Shown here: in pieces, positions 48,901 to 60,900 of the stretch
How positions within the stretch are numbered: the first letter of the stretch is position 1
Layout: each line of letters begins with the position of its first letter
Assembly: GCF_003286085.1 (NCBI RefSeq)
Contig: NW_020825706.1
Coordinates: 2,790,001 to 2,854,000, forward strand
Direction: 5' to 3'
Length of the DNA: 64,000 nucleotides
Origin: Drosophila persimilis
Lineage: Eukaryota; Arthropoda; Insecta; Diptera; Drosophilidae
Position numbers and translations under genes: made by a program
Notes under the pieces: model-generated
Told to the model about the DNA's origin: nothing
Database searches by the model: none
Seen by the model: only the letters and a program-made list of their open reading frames with translations

Positions 48901-51900
48901 AGCCCCAACTCCTTTTCGCGCTTTTTGCGATTTTCACACCTTTGGAAATTGTAGCGCTTTTTGGCCACTCTCAAGTGTTCTTTCTATTAGCGGGTTTTGC
49001 GACGACAGCAGCGCCTGTAACGACTGCAATGACTGGATGGCCCACAGCCCACATGTGTACGCTCTTTGGCTCTGTCTCTATTTTATTTCCACTTTTTCCT
49101 TTGATTTGTGGGCAACAAGCAATCACTTTTCATGGGAACACACACACATAACGGTGCTGCGCGTGATATATCTGGCAGATTCCCCGCTGATCTGACAGAT
49201 TGTATGGAGCAGATGTCTTTAACCAAAGTGCGAAAATGGATTAAGTGGAATCTCATTGGAGAGAGGGTGCCAGTGATCTTGATCTTCGATTGGAGAGAGG
49301 TTTTTGATCAGCAAGGAGAGGAAATGTTGGAGATTCTTTTAAAAATTAGAGTTTTCAATGGCTTAAACCTGCCGAATCTATATAGATTCATCCATTTTCT
49401 ATTTACAATAATGAAAATGTAAGAATTTTCCATTCAAGTCCAGCAAATGCTGAGTTCCTTGGGTCCTGGAAATATTCAAGCATGAAAGCCTTGCAAAAAC
49501 ATGTATATCCCCTCTCCATTCATAGGGTTTCCATTCCTAGAAGATCTTGAAATGGCCTATATACGGATTACTTCAAACATTCCATTGAGATCAATAAAAT
49601 TCCCCTAAAAATTTATTTAATTAAAGATGTACCTATGACATAATATACTCCCATATTTTTCAATGGATGTCCATTAAAACCCATTAAAATTGAGAAAACT
49701 TCAAATAAGGAAATGCGAAAAATAAAGGGAAACACCAGGGGCACGCCCTGTGGGGCGCACCTTTCTCCCAACCAAAAAGAAAGTAATTGATTTAATAAAT
49801 TCGGCCCGCCCCGCCGCGACCCGCCCCGCCCCGTCTTATGGCCATATCAATTTGTGTTTAGAGACCGCCCAGCTCTTGATCATTGGGCCAATCCGTGAGC
49901 ATTTATCTTCATTAGACGACTTGCAAGATACAAATCAATCTGCCGGATCGCAAGGCAGACAGAGAGTTTGAGAGTGTCTGTGGAGAGGGGACTACTATGT
50001 AAATATCGACAGCTTTGCTGATGTAATGCCTGCGATAGGCATGACCATCCATTGAGTGTGGAAAGCCGCCACACACATGCCCCACCGCCGCACCACCACA
50101 CCACGCATGCAACATGCTCCCGGGCTGATAAGCAAATCAACAGGTTGAACAGGCGCCACATCAGCACTGGACAAACGGGTAGGCAAACGGGCATCCCGTG
50201 CATCGGGCATCGGGCATCGGACATCGGGCACCTCGCTCAATCTCAATCTCAATCAAAATAAAATTGTATCTGAAATGAATTGAAAGCGGGGAAGCACGAC
50301 ATGGGGATTCGAATTGAATCTAATCAAAGCACCGTTCGATCCCCCAGATCCCCAAAGATCGCTATCTAATCGGGCAGTCGGGCAGGCAGGCAGCAGCCTG
50401 TCCGAGAGAGAATTTCAAAGCAATTAAAAGGCCCCCCCCAAAAAAAATGAAGAAACATCAGCTGATTGATGCTATAGCTTTCAGCACATAGCAGAGCTCT
50501 CCCCGAGGGATCTGATCAGCAAACAACAGATCCACAATCTGCGATCATCTGTGGCATGGCTGCCTCAATCGACACCCACGGCGCTCGATGCCCAAATACG
50601 CGTCGAGTTAATACTTTAATTGATCTTGTGCCGTAAGTACATCAATTTTCCTGTGTGTATTACAAAAGCAGCAGCTGCTGTGGCAGCCACCCACGGCTAA
50701 CAGAATTATGCATCTCTCAGATACAGATACAGCTATAGAACACCGAATACGAGTGCTTCAAGTGCTTAGGACCATGATTATGAAAGTCCAAAGAGGAAAT
50801 ACTCCACTTGTGCGGGTCGCTGTGTGGCTCATGCTAGTGTCAAGCAGCGTTGAATGCTGCATAATGCTGCACGAATGGTGATTAAGTGCCTTGGATTATG
50901 GGGTACAGCAGTGCGTGCCACTTAAAGGGATAATTCACAAGGCTTTTGGTACACTTTTCTGTGCTCATTTCCAGAAGTTTTCTATAATTCACTTAATCAT
51001 TATGTTTTTTAAAGGAATTTGTTTGGTTTTCTTATAGAGAGATAGCTGGAGATCGCCAAATAACGCCGAAGAGATCTTAAGAGTGTGATAATCATCATAA
51101 AGCAATCGAAAATTGTGTCTTTGGAATAAAATCAATGGCAGTCCATTAGATAAAGTGATCATCGCTAGATGAGATCCTCAAACAATGCTTTAGAAAGTGT
51201 TCTTTATGATGAATATTAGCTTAAACAGCGATCACAAGATCTTTAAACGATTCTCTAAGATCAATGATCTTTATTATAGCACGCAATCTTCAGAGCTCTA
51301 TGTTCAGTTCTAGTTATCAATATCCCTTGATGAATTATACCTTTAAATTGGATCAGTGATCATCAAACGCGTCTATAGTAAGTGATCTTCAATGATCAAT
51401 GATCATTGGTCTTTGTTGTAGCGGGATATCTTCAGGACTCTATGTTAAGTCCTTCTAATCAATATGCCAAGATTTATATTATATAAACTTGATGATCAGT
51501 GATCATGAAACGTTGCTTTAATAAGTGATCTTCATGAATGATCTGAGTCAAAGGAAGATATCTTCCTAAGATCCTATATTCATATCCCATGATGAAAATT
51601 AGCTCTCAACCGTGATCCCTTAGGAAGTGATCTTCATGATCAAAATACCCTGAAAGATTGAAGGCAATCTCTCTTTGATCTTGAAGTGGTTTATATCCTC
51701 CCTTTTCCCTGCGACTGCCAGCCCAAGATCACCACCAAAATCACTTTACTTTCCCGTTCTAAGCACCTTTGACAAATCACCTTAGATCACATTCTTTACA
51801 GACCTCCGATCTATTAGCAGTTGGCTCTCCTCCTCCGATCGGTAGGCGCTGCTAATTTGGCACACGGCAACAATCCGTATCGTATCCAGTGGAGGGGCAT

Positions 51901-54900
51901 AGGCATTCCCCATAGATCACAAGTGTCTCGTCTGTCTGTCTGTCTACCGGCCTGTCTTTGGGGGTCTCTCTGTCTGCGTGGGAGTCGTGTGCGGTAGTCG
52001 GATAAACTGTCACAGAGACATTGCAAAGGTAATTAGCATAGCACCCCACAATACCACGAACTGCGCTTGGCATTTGTCAACAATCTGTCAAAATAAAATG
52101 CAACAATGCCCGGCCACATAGAGGCAGCAGACAGGAGGCGGACTGTGGCCATAAATTTAATGTCTATGACCAGAATTATGCAATTTTTTATAGCCGATAT
52201 GTGATATCTTCCATTCAGTCGATTCACGCGGCATTCAGCGGAGAGTGGTCACGATTTTCGGGTGGGCGACTTTTACATATATACGTATTACTTTACATTG
52301 TAGAATGCTAATGGAACAGCCTCTGAATTATCATTCATAAATGCACGAAGTTGTGCGGAGTTCTCTCTGATAAATGGGTCAATCAGTGGACAGAGGACCA
52401 GCAAATAATGAAGTAATCATGAGACAAGGTTCCCCCAACAAAAGGAGAAAGACAGGCCCCAGAACAAGTCCCAGAGTAAGGGCAGTAAAAAACTGTTGAA
52501 CAAGTTAACAAGTTGCAGGCCCCAAGGGGCCTCGAAGAGCACTTTCAATTGAACGTTTACAATATATTGTCGCTGTCCCAAAGTGGGTGGTCTTTTCCCT
52601 TTTCTGATGAAAGTCTTTCGAGTCTCGAATTAGTGGGTCACTGGGGGAACACAGCCTCATTATGCAATTGCATTAAAATTGGTCATAAAATCAAGGCAGC
52701 AGGCTGCCTCCATGGCTGGGGATCTTCCGCGTACACATGTCTGTCTGTAAATAATAAAGATCTCTGGCTGATCTCTCTGGAGAGATCCTACCGTTGGGCA
52801 TTTGGTGTTTGGCAAATTAGCAAGCTCGTTGAAGCGATGGTTCCTTCTATTGACTAGAAAGAAATGCCATTGAAAACAAACAGATGAGGCAGAACCAGAA
52901 GCAGCAGAGTCTTCCAGCCAGACTTTGGTCTTTTAACACTTTTAGTGGCGCTCATAAAATTGAGGAAGCCAAGGAGGCATTTTTGTGGCCTGTCTGCCGC
53001 CCGCATCTTTTGTGGAAAGTGTTTGATCTTCGACGAAAAGTGCTCTCATAAAGAGCTTTGAGTGGCCTGAGCACCGATCGTCATCATCATCATCATTTGA
53101 ATGTGTTAATTAATAGCCAATCTGTGGCCCGAGAGATATTCTAGAGATGCGGAAGCAACTGATCTGCAAAAATATTGAAAGGAATTTTCTGTCAGGAAAG
53201 AGAAAGGGTAAAAACAGGAATGTTGAAGGGTGATAGGGTGAGAGGAACGTATAAGAGGTGGTTTAGGTATAGGATTGGGTGTTTTAAAATTGATATAGAG
53301 CTCACTATCTTCCAGATACAGAACTCTCATTTGGTAGGCTCTTCAATAAAGCTATTATCAACTTAAATACCAAAAGTTATCAGGTTTGGATCAGTATCAA
53401 TCAAAAACCCATAAGGGAATGTAAGTGCGAGGTATCTCTCAGTCCTAAACTATTCTGAAACATACTTTTTGTGAGTTGTGGGCTCCTGGGGGCTCCTCTC
53501 CATTCAGTTCAATCAGCAAGCCATTCAGACTTCCTCATTGCCCCGAACAGAGCCCAAGCTGCAGCCCCAGAGATCCAGAGAGGAATGCTATATGCTGGGT
53601 ATAATCCAGTCATCTGTACGATAGATACTAATTGAAACTCATTGTTCATTTGCGGGTGACGGAGGAGTAGAGAGGGCCTGGGCTTGGGCCTGGGCTCATC
53701 AATTGGGACTCTCCAGCCAAACAATTGACACTTTTCCAATTGCACCTTCGGGCTGGCTGCCATGTGGCACCCGCACACCTTGCAACCCGTTGGCGTCAAT
53801 TAGTTTAAATAAAGCAGCAGGAACGTACAACGAGTCAATGGCCGTGCCCCGTGCCCCATGCCCCAGGCCACTGTTAGAATTCTTTTTGTATACACTGCAT
53901 AGCATCGCCACGCACTGAGGGACTCCTCTCTCCACTCCGCTGTGTGTGTCATCACCTCAATTGGGTTCACTTCCTACTTGTAAGACACAAGGCGGCACCG
54001 CCGCACAGCCACACCAGCCACGAAATGTATCTGCAAGATATCGTACCAGCCCATTAGTCCCAGTCCCAGTCCCAGTCGCAGTCCGTCCTCCTGCCCGCTT
54101 TTCACTTTTCCAACGGAAGTCGTTTTTAGAGTTAAATATTTTCCACCGAAAAAAAAAAGGCAAGCCTCCCACCCCGCCGCTCCACGCTCCACGCTCCCCG
54201 CTCTCTTTTTATCTATGGAAATTGCACACGCACTTAACTCGTTGCCCACCCCCCCGCCACACATTTTTATGGCCATGGATAGTCCCGCATATTAAGGAGA
54301 GAGACAGACCCACGCTTGTGGCATGCAAAAATTGAACGAGCACCTCTCTCTCTCCCTCTCTCTCTCTCTCTACAGATTAGCCTGGCAATTTGTCGATGAC
54401 TCTGTAAACTTGAGCTATTAAGTGCGAACAGCCATACAATATATATATATATTTCTGATCAGAGAAGGAGTACGTACCCCCAGGAGAGGAGTCATGAGAG
54501 CTGGACTGTGTGCGGCTTTCGTTTCAAACCGGATTCATAAATACCGCATACGAGTCCACCGCGTACGCCTCTTGTAAATTGAAATACATTTTGTTTTTTT
54601 TTGTATTCAAGTGGGGCTATGGCTATGGCTATGGCTATGGCCTGCCTCTTGCCTGGGATCTGCTGTAATACTGTGATCATTAATATGTCATTTACAAGTC
54701 CACAAATTGTGGCTAATAAATTGTTTTCGACTGGCGCACAGCGCACACAAAAATAATTCCACCAGACACTCGTCAAACTCACTTTTAAGACTTTGATTGC
54801 CTCGAATAGGTGTATATATCTTCGGTGGGGCCAGGGTATCTATGGCAGTGCTTCTTTGAGGGCATGTTAAGCCTTAATCATCGACTGGCCCATCAAAGAA

Positions 54901-57900
54901 CTTTTTGGTTTACGATTTGTCCATCACTTTCACTTTCAATCATAATCTTTCGGCACTTTTAACCACAGAAAGAGCACAGATTTGCTTTTCTTGACTTGAA
55001 TAAACAATCATTTGGTGGGGTAGCTAAGAATTTCAACGAAGAAATCATTCTTAAATCATAAATATACCTGGGGAAAGCGAAAACTATCAGAGAGACTCTT
55101 AGACCTTTTTGTCTTTGAAAGAACTAAGGGAAGCCTTTATTAAAAAGGCAGTAAAAAGTAGTTAGGGATCGTCTTTGGAGGCTACGAATCATGGGTTCCC
55201 AGAGAGCTTCAATCTCTGTAGATAAAGATACCTTTGCCCTCTCATTTCTTCTACGTTTCTGTAGTACTTTGTGCTCACTAATAGGTAAAGTATTCCTTAA
55301 CTTAAGAACTGGTTCACCTGCAGTAAAAAGTAGTTAGGGATCGTCTTTGGAGTCTCCAAATCATGTGTACCTCAGAGAACTCTCCCTCTCTGTAGATAGA
55401 TACCTTTTCCCTCTCATTTCTTCTACGTTTCTATAGTACTCCTTGGTCACTAATAGATAAAGTATCTCCCACAGAAATTCCCTAAACATTCCCATACCTC
55501 CTCCAGCGGTGGTTCACCTGCTTTCCCACCCACTCTCTTATCAATTTGCTATCGCCTGCTGTTGCATTGTGTGCGCCTATTCTTTAGATTTATGATTCCC
55601 CAGCCAATTGGCAATTACAGTGCAATTAATTTATAATCCCCCCAAGCAACAGGGCGCTCACAGAGAGAGACCTACTTATTGTAGAGTAGGTGACACAGTT
55701 TTGGAACAGAGATAACATCCGCACTATGCCTGCCTTACGATATGATATTTATGATTGCGACTCGAACATTGGAATGGGGCTCCTCTAGGCTTAAGGCTTG
55801 ATTGTAAGAGCAAGATACACATGTATCTACCAGTCCTAATGCGAATTAATCACTTGATTTGCACGAAATCCGGTTGGAATTACCATTGGGAAAATCGTGT
55901 AAAAGTCGCCCACGCAAAATGCTTTAATAAATTGATCCAGTTTTTGAGAGTTTTTTTTAGGTGGCCCGGCCCCATGTTTTCGACTGTTTTGGCACTTGTT
56001 TTGGTCTCTCTCCCTGTCTTGCAGTGCGATGTAGTTCGGACTCTTCCAATTTCCATGGTAACCCAAATTTTTGTAGGTTCGAGAATGGGAGACGCGTGTC
56101 TGGTGGCCCCAACAGAGATTTACGACTCAAATGACCATGAACGTGTCGGTATGGACTGTCTATAGACCAGAGATATATGGTAAAAATATCACGCCGTCAT
56201 GCGAACCCTACAATTGAAACGAAAAACCAAGCAAACGAAACGAACACAAAACAACACAACAAAAAATGGGAGTAAATGATGTGTGTAAAGTGGCATTATA
56301 TGGATGTCGGGGAGTTTGTAAAGAAAGTGTGTTGTTTGGCCTTTTTGCTGGATTGATTTGTGACGGAAAAGCAGGGTGGGGTGGGCCGTGAAAAGTCTAG
56401 GGACTTGGGTGTGTTTAGTGTGAAGTGCGGAAGAGATAATGGAAGTTTTTAGCCAGAAAGAATCTTGGGAAAGCTGTTGAAATAACTCCCATTAAGAGAT
56501 ACTTTTTGTAGGCCTAGAAGTGCCTAAAATAAAATGAAATATAGTTTGGGATTGAATGTTTTTGAGGGAAGGCATATAAATAATCTTTTTTGAAGTAAGG
56601 CCAGAACCAAAAGAGTATATTGAGAAATAGTACGGAGCTAATCCCTTTAAGAGATACTTTTTGAAGGCCTAAAAGTGCATACAAATTTTAGAACATAGTT
56701 TGGGATTTTTACTAAACTTTTCTGTGATTCAAAGACTCTTTAAAGAACGAATAAACAGCTTCCCTTGTGGAAAGAAGCCCAACACTTGTAAAAAAATCTG
56801 TAAAAATCTATGGAATACATCCGATTAAGGGCTACAGATCCATGTTCCCTTAGTCTGCCATCAAAACTCCACTCTCGTATTCCACATACGCCCCGTATAA
56901 AGCCACAGCCTTCAGAGATATATGTCTCATTCCAGTGTCTGGATTTCTGTGCCACTGGGCAGCCGATCGCCGTCTGTTTTTTTGTTTTGGGTGAAAATGA
57001 ATTGCTTGTAAAAATGATTGTAAAACAACGCCAATAACCACAGCAGCAGCCACGGCAACGGCAACGGCAGCCACGGCAGATTGTGGCAGAGATCTGCGTG
57101 CAAAATGTCATTAATCATTATAATTTATATAGGAGGGCCCCGATCATAAACAACTTCGGGGGCCGTTTACCAAAACGTTTTCTTTTCTTACGCATAATTT
57201 AACATTTAACTGTCAATGCTGGTTGGGGCATTTGTGGCCTGGCCTAGAGAGAGAGAGCACCCAGCACATAGCACATTTAAATACAGTTCATTGCCACCTG
57301 TCTAAAAATAAAGAATCCGAACAGAAGTCTCTTTGCTGCCGGAAAAGAGCCACCGTCTAACCCACGCAAAAAAAAAAAAAAAAAAAAAGAATCCACTCTG
57401 CGGCAAATCCATTTGACATATTGCGTTCTTCCACTCTTTCTCTCTCTCTAGAGAACTATTCGTATGCGGACTCTAATCTTATCTGAAACAAAACACTTTC
57501 GCGGGTCTGCGTCTCCATGTTGCCTGGCGCATAAATCACCCAACACCAGCCGCACCACCAGCTCTGCCATTTGCCTGACTGATGATGAGCCCCACCTCGC
57601 TGACAATAGCCCGTCAAGTGTTGTCTTCTTAGTGTCTGTCGCCACCCACACACGGACACGGAAGTGTCCCCTGAATGCCCCATGTTGTACATGTGCTCCA
57701 AAATAGTTTGGTAAAGAGTCTATGGGGATTTCGATGGAAATTGAGCGAGATACAGATAATAGAATGCTTGGATAAGATAGCTTTTGCATGAGATATAAAA
57801 GACACGACAGATAAAAGATAGAAAGCATACCACAGCTTGTCAGAGCACAAAATACGTCAGAATCAAGTCATAAATAATAGTAGATGATCAATAAATGATA

Positions 57901-60900
57901 AAAGTATTACGCGTCATGCAGCAGCGCTCTTCGGTCTGCCGAATGGACTACTTTCAAGCAGCTTACTACCTTCTTCCTCTTTCCCAATCCAATGTTTTAT
58001 AGAGTATCGCCAGATCCCCCTTTGACTTGGCTCCTCCATTTCCTCTGCTGCCTGAAAAATTTGTACAATAAATTTGTTGGCCGCCGCCGTCTGGCCACCA
58101 CAACCCAACACAATCCTAGCACCACGAGAGCTATCTGTATCTGTATCTGTGACGTAGCCAGAGCGTGGAAATGTTTGTGTAAAATTAATTTATTGTATTA
58201 TGTGAGAATAGTGATATAATAGAGTGTGCTCTGAGGAATTAAACATGTTGAAATTATTCGTTTATTAATCATGATCTCCAGGGATTATCATTGATGCAAT
58301 TTTCGGAATCAATTTACAAGCATTTTGGGGCTGAAAAAAAGCCCCTTTGAAGTGAGAAGAACAGTTCTTTTGATTCCAAAATATAATTGGAGCGCCTTCG
58401 CTTTCCTTTCCCCAAACAAAGACAGCTTTTGTGGGGCAGCAGAGACTTTAAATATTTGGACAGGGAATTTAGTCAAAGACTCGCCATTGATTATAAATAA
58501 TAATGTGAAAGATCTAGTATTTAAAAAGGCAATTAACACGCCTAACCCTCGCCGTCGGAGAGTGACAGTGAAAGTAAAACCCAAACATGTCTTGGGGTTC
58601 GATGCGGGGCTTGGGTCTCTCTCTCCGAGCCACTTCATCAGCGTGCAGCATGCAGCTATGAAAGACGTGCCGTAAATTAAGTTATCAAAAAAGAGTGTCG
58701 GAAGCTTTTAGCATCTTGCAAGCCTCACTTTTGGACTTCACTCAACTTCACACCTCGCTGTGGCATCGCATCGCACCACGCACTAAATCAGTCGCATAAT
58801 TGGTGCCCCGTCTGGGGGGAGAGTACTCTCCATATATCATCATGAAAATATGCACGCCCCATGCCCCATGGCCCATGCAACAAGCCAAGGGATCGGGTTC
58901 GAGCTGCCACTCCAGCACCGTTAGCCGCTTCAGCAATTTTTCGTGGCAACTGCAACAGCAACTGGCGTTGAGCCTCTGTCTCTGTCCGAGACCCCTCTGA
59001 CTTTTGGAGGTCAACTGGTTGATGAGGCTGCCTGAAGATCGGGCTATGAAGATGTGGCTGCCACATGGGGGCTTGAGGATGTGGCTCAAAGTAGAGTTAA
59101 ACAAGAGGCTTGCATATGACTCAAGATGGGCCTCAAGGTAGAGCTAAAGATGGAGCTAAAGATGAGGTATCAATGGGAGGTAAAAAGCTGAAAGATGAGC
59201 CTCAAAGTAGAGCAAAAGATGAGCCTCAAACTGGAGATAAGGATGGAGCTAAATATGAGGTATAAATGGGAGCTAACGAGCTGAGAGATGAGCTAAAAGT
59301 TGGTGGAAAAGATGGGCTTCAAAGTGGAGCAAAAGATGAGCCTCCAACTGGAGCTAAATATGAGGCATAAATGGGAGCTAAAGAGCTGAAAGACAAGCTT
59401 AAAGTTAGAGCAAAAGAGGAAGCTGAAAGTTGAAATTGACGGCATGGAAAATGCATTTAACTCGGTAATTTTTATAAATTTTGAACAGCTTTATTTTGAC
59501 AGTCAGGTGTCCCTATCCGTTAACTAATTTAGCTGCCTTTCCATTAAGCTATTTACTCCAAGATTTACTCCGAATTCATGCCAACGCTTTACCCAAATAA
59601 ACCCCACTCTTTACCAAGAAATTCCCCGCCAAACTCTTTCCTCACACTTGAGGTTTTATCATCATTGTATCATGATTCTTGCATGTCATATCACAAGCAA
59701 TCTTTCTCCTATCAAGGCCACTCCCCCAGAAGCTTGGTAGGCACCAGCGTGATTTTGGTTGCACTTTGTACAATTTACAGGTCATAAAGCCCTCACTCAC
59801 CCACTAATAAACACAAATTGCCTCCGGATTTGGTGGCTTTGCTGTCCCAAAAAGAAAATAGAAGAGTGAGAGTGCACTATAAAAATCTTGCTCACTCAAA
59901 TTAAGTCTTATAAAAAAGCTCTTCTATAGAGTAATTTCAATCTTATCGCACTTCAGTCTCATCGAGTCCAAAATCAAATTAACACCTGAAAGATACACCA
60001 CAAGCGAAAGATACTCTGGGGACAAGTAAAACGAAATCCGGCCACAATCTAGTCGGCATCTCTCTGGTGTCCGCCTCCTGATGTCTCAATGTTGTACAAC
60101 AAGTTTTTTGTTTTTTGGTTGTTTTTTTTGGGGGGCTACTTATCAGCGATTGCAAATTGGCCCCCAAAAAAAAAGAGTGAATGAAAATGAAGCGGTAAAT
60201 TAATTCGGTTACAAAAAGTTATGCAAATCATGATCACAATCACCATCAAGAGGGCGGGAAAGAACACTATACTACACCTCTTTGGGGTCTGAGTCATACG
60301 CATATTTCCCCAGAGAGAGGTAATCAGGCCGAGCGGTTCATTAAAGCAAAAGATTTATGCCCTTTAGCCTCCACTAAAGAATTTATATGCCAAATAATAC
60401 AAAGCGCTCCTCCATTCTTTTGGGGGTGCTCTCTGTAGTCCAAGGCACACAAAGAGTATTGCCAAATCAAGTGTCTAACTTAATGATCCTCAACATAAAC
60501 AGAGGCACCAAAAAACTATGTAGGAAATGTAGCATTTTGTAGGCAGGTAATTTGTGGTTTTAGAGGGTATTTTGGGCTACAGGGCTGTATGTAACAGAAG
60601 GGAGTAGAGTTTGAGGAAGGCTTTCTGAGAGTGCTATCAGAGCTGGAAGAACCCTTCTTTGTATGAAGACTTCTGTCGAGATAAAAGCACTAACTTTAGC
60701 TACATGTAACTCGTTTGAATTTAAAAGATATATAGCTCTTCGTTGGTAGAATGGTAGGCATGGGTATTAGCTACCTAATGGCCAAAAATCATTACGATCG
60801 CATCAGTTTTACAGTCTTAGATTGTATCAAGAAATATCCTCTACTCGATATCGTTTTACTCCCATTTTAGCCCCGAATTCGTTTTAATAATATATATATA

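Noticed and set aside
55755-56165. 136-codon ORF with a hydrophobic segment
   Set aside because: No signal-peptide-like N-terminus, no homology I recognise, and isolated in intron sequence.
57368-57388. Poly-A tract as the tail of a retroposed gene copy
   Set aside because: No target-site duplication or upstream coding similarity visible; reads as a simple homopolymer.
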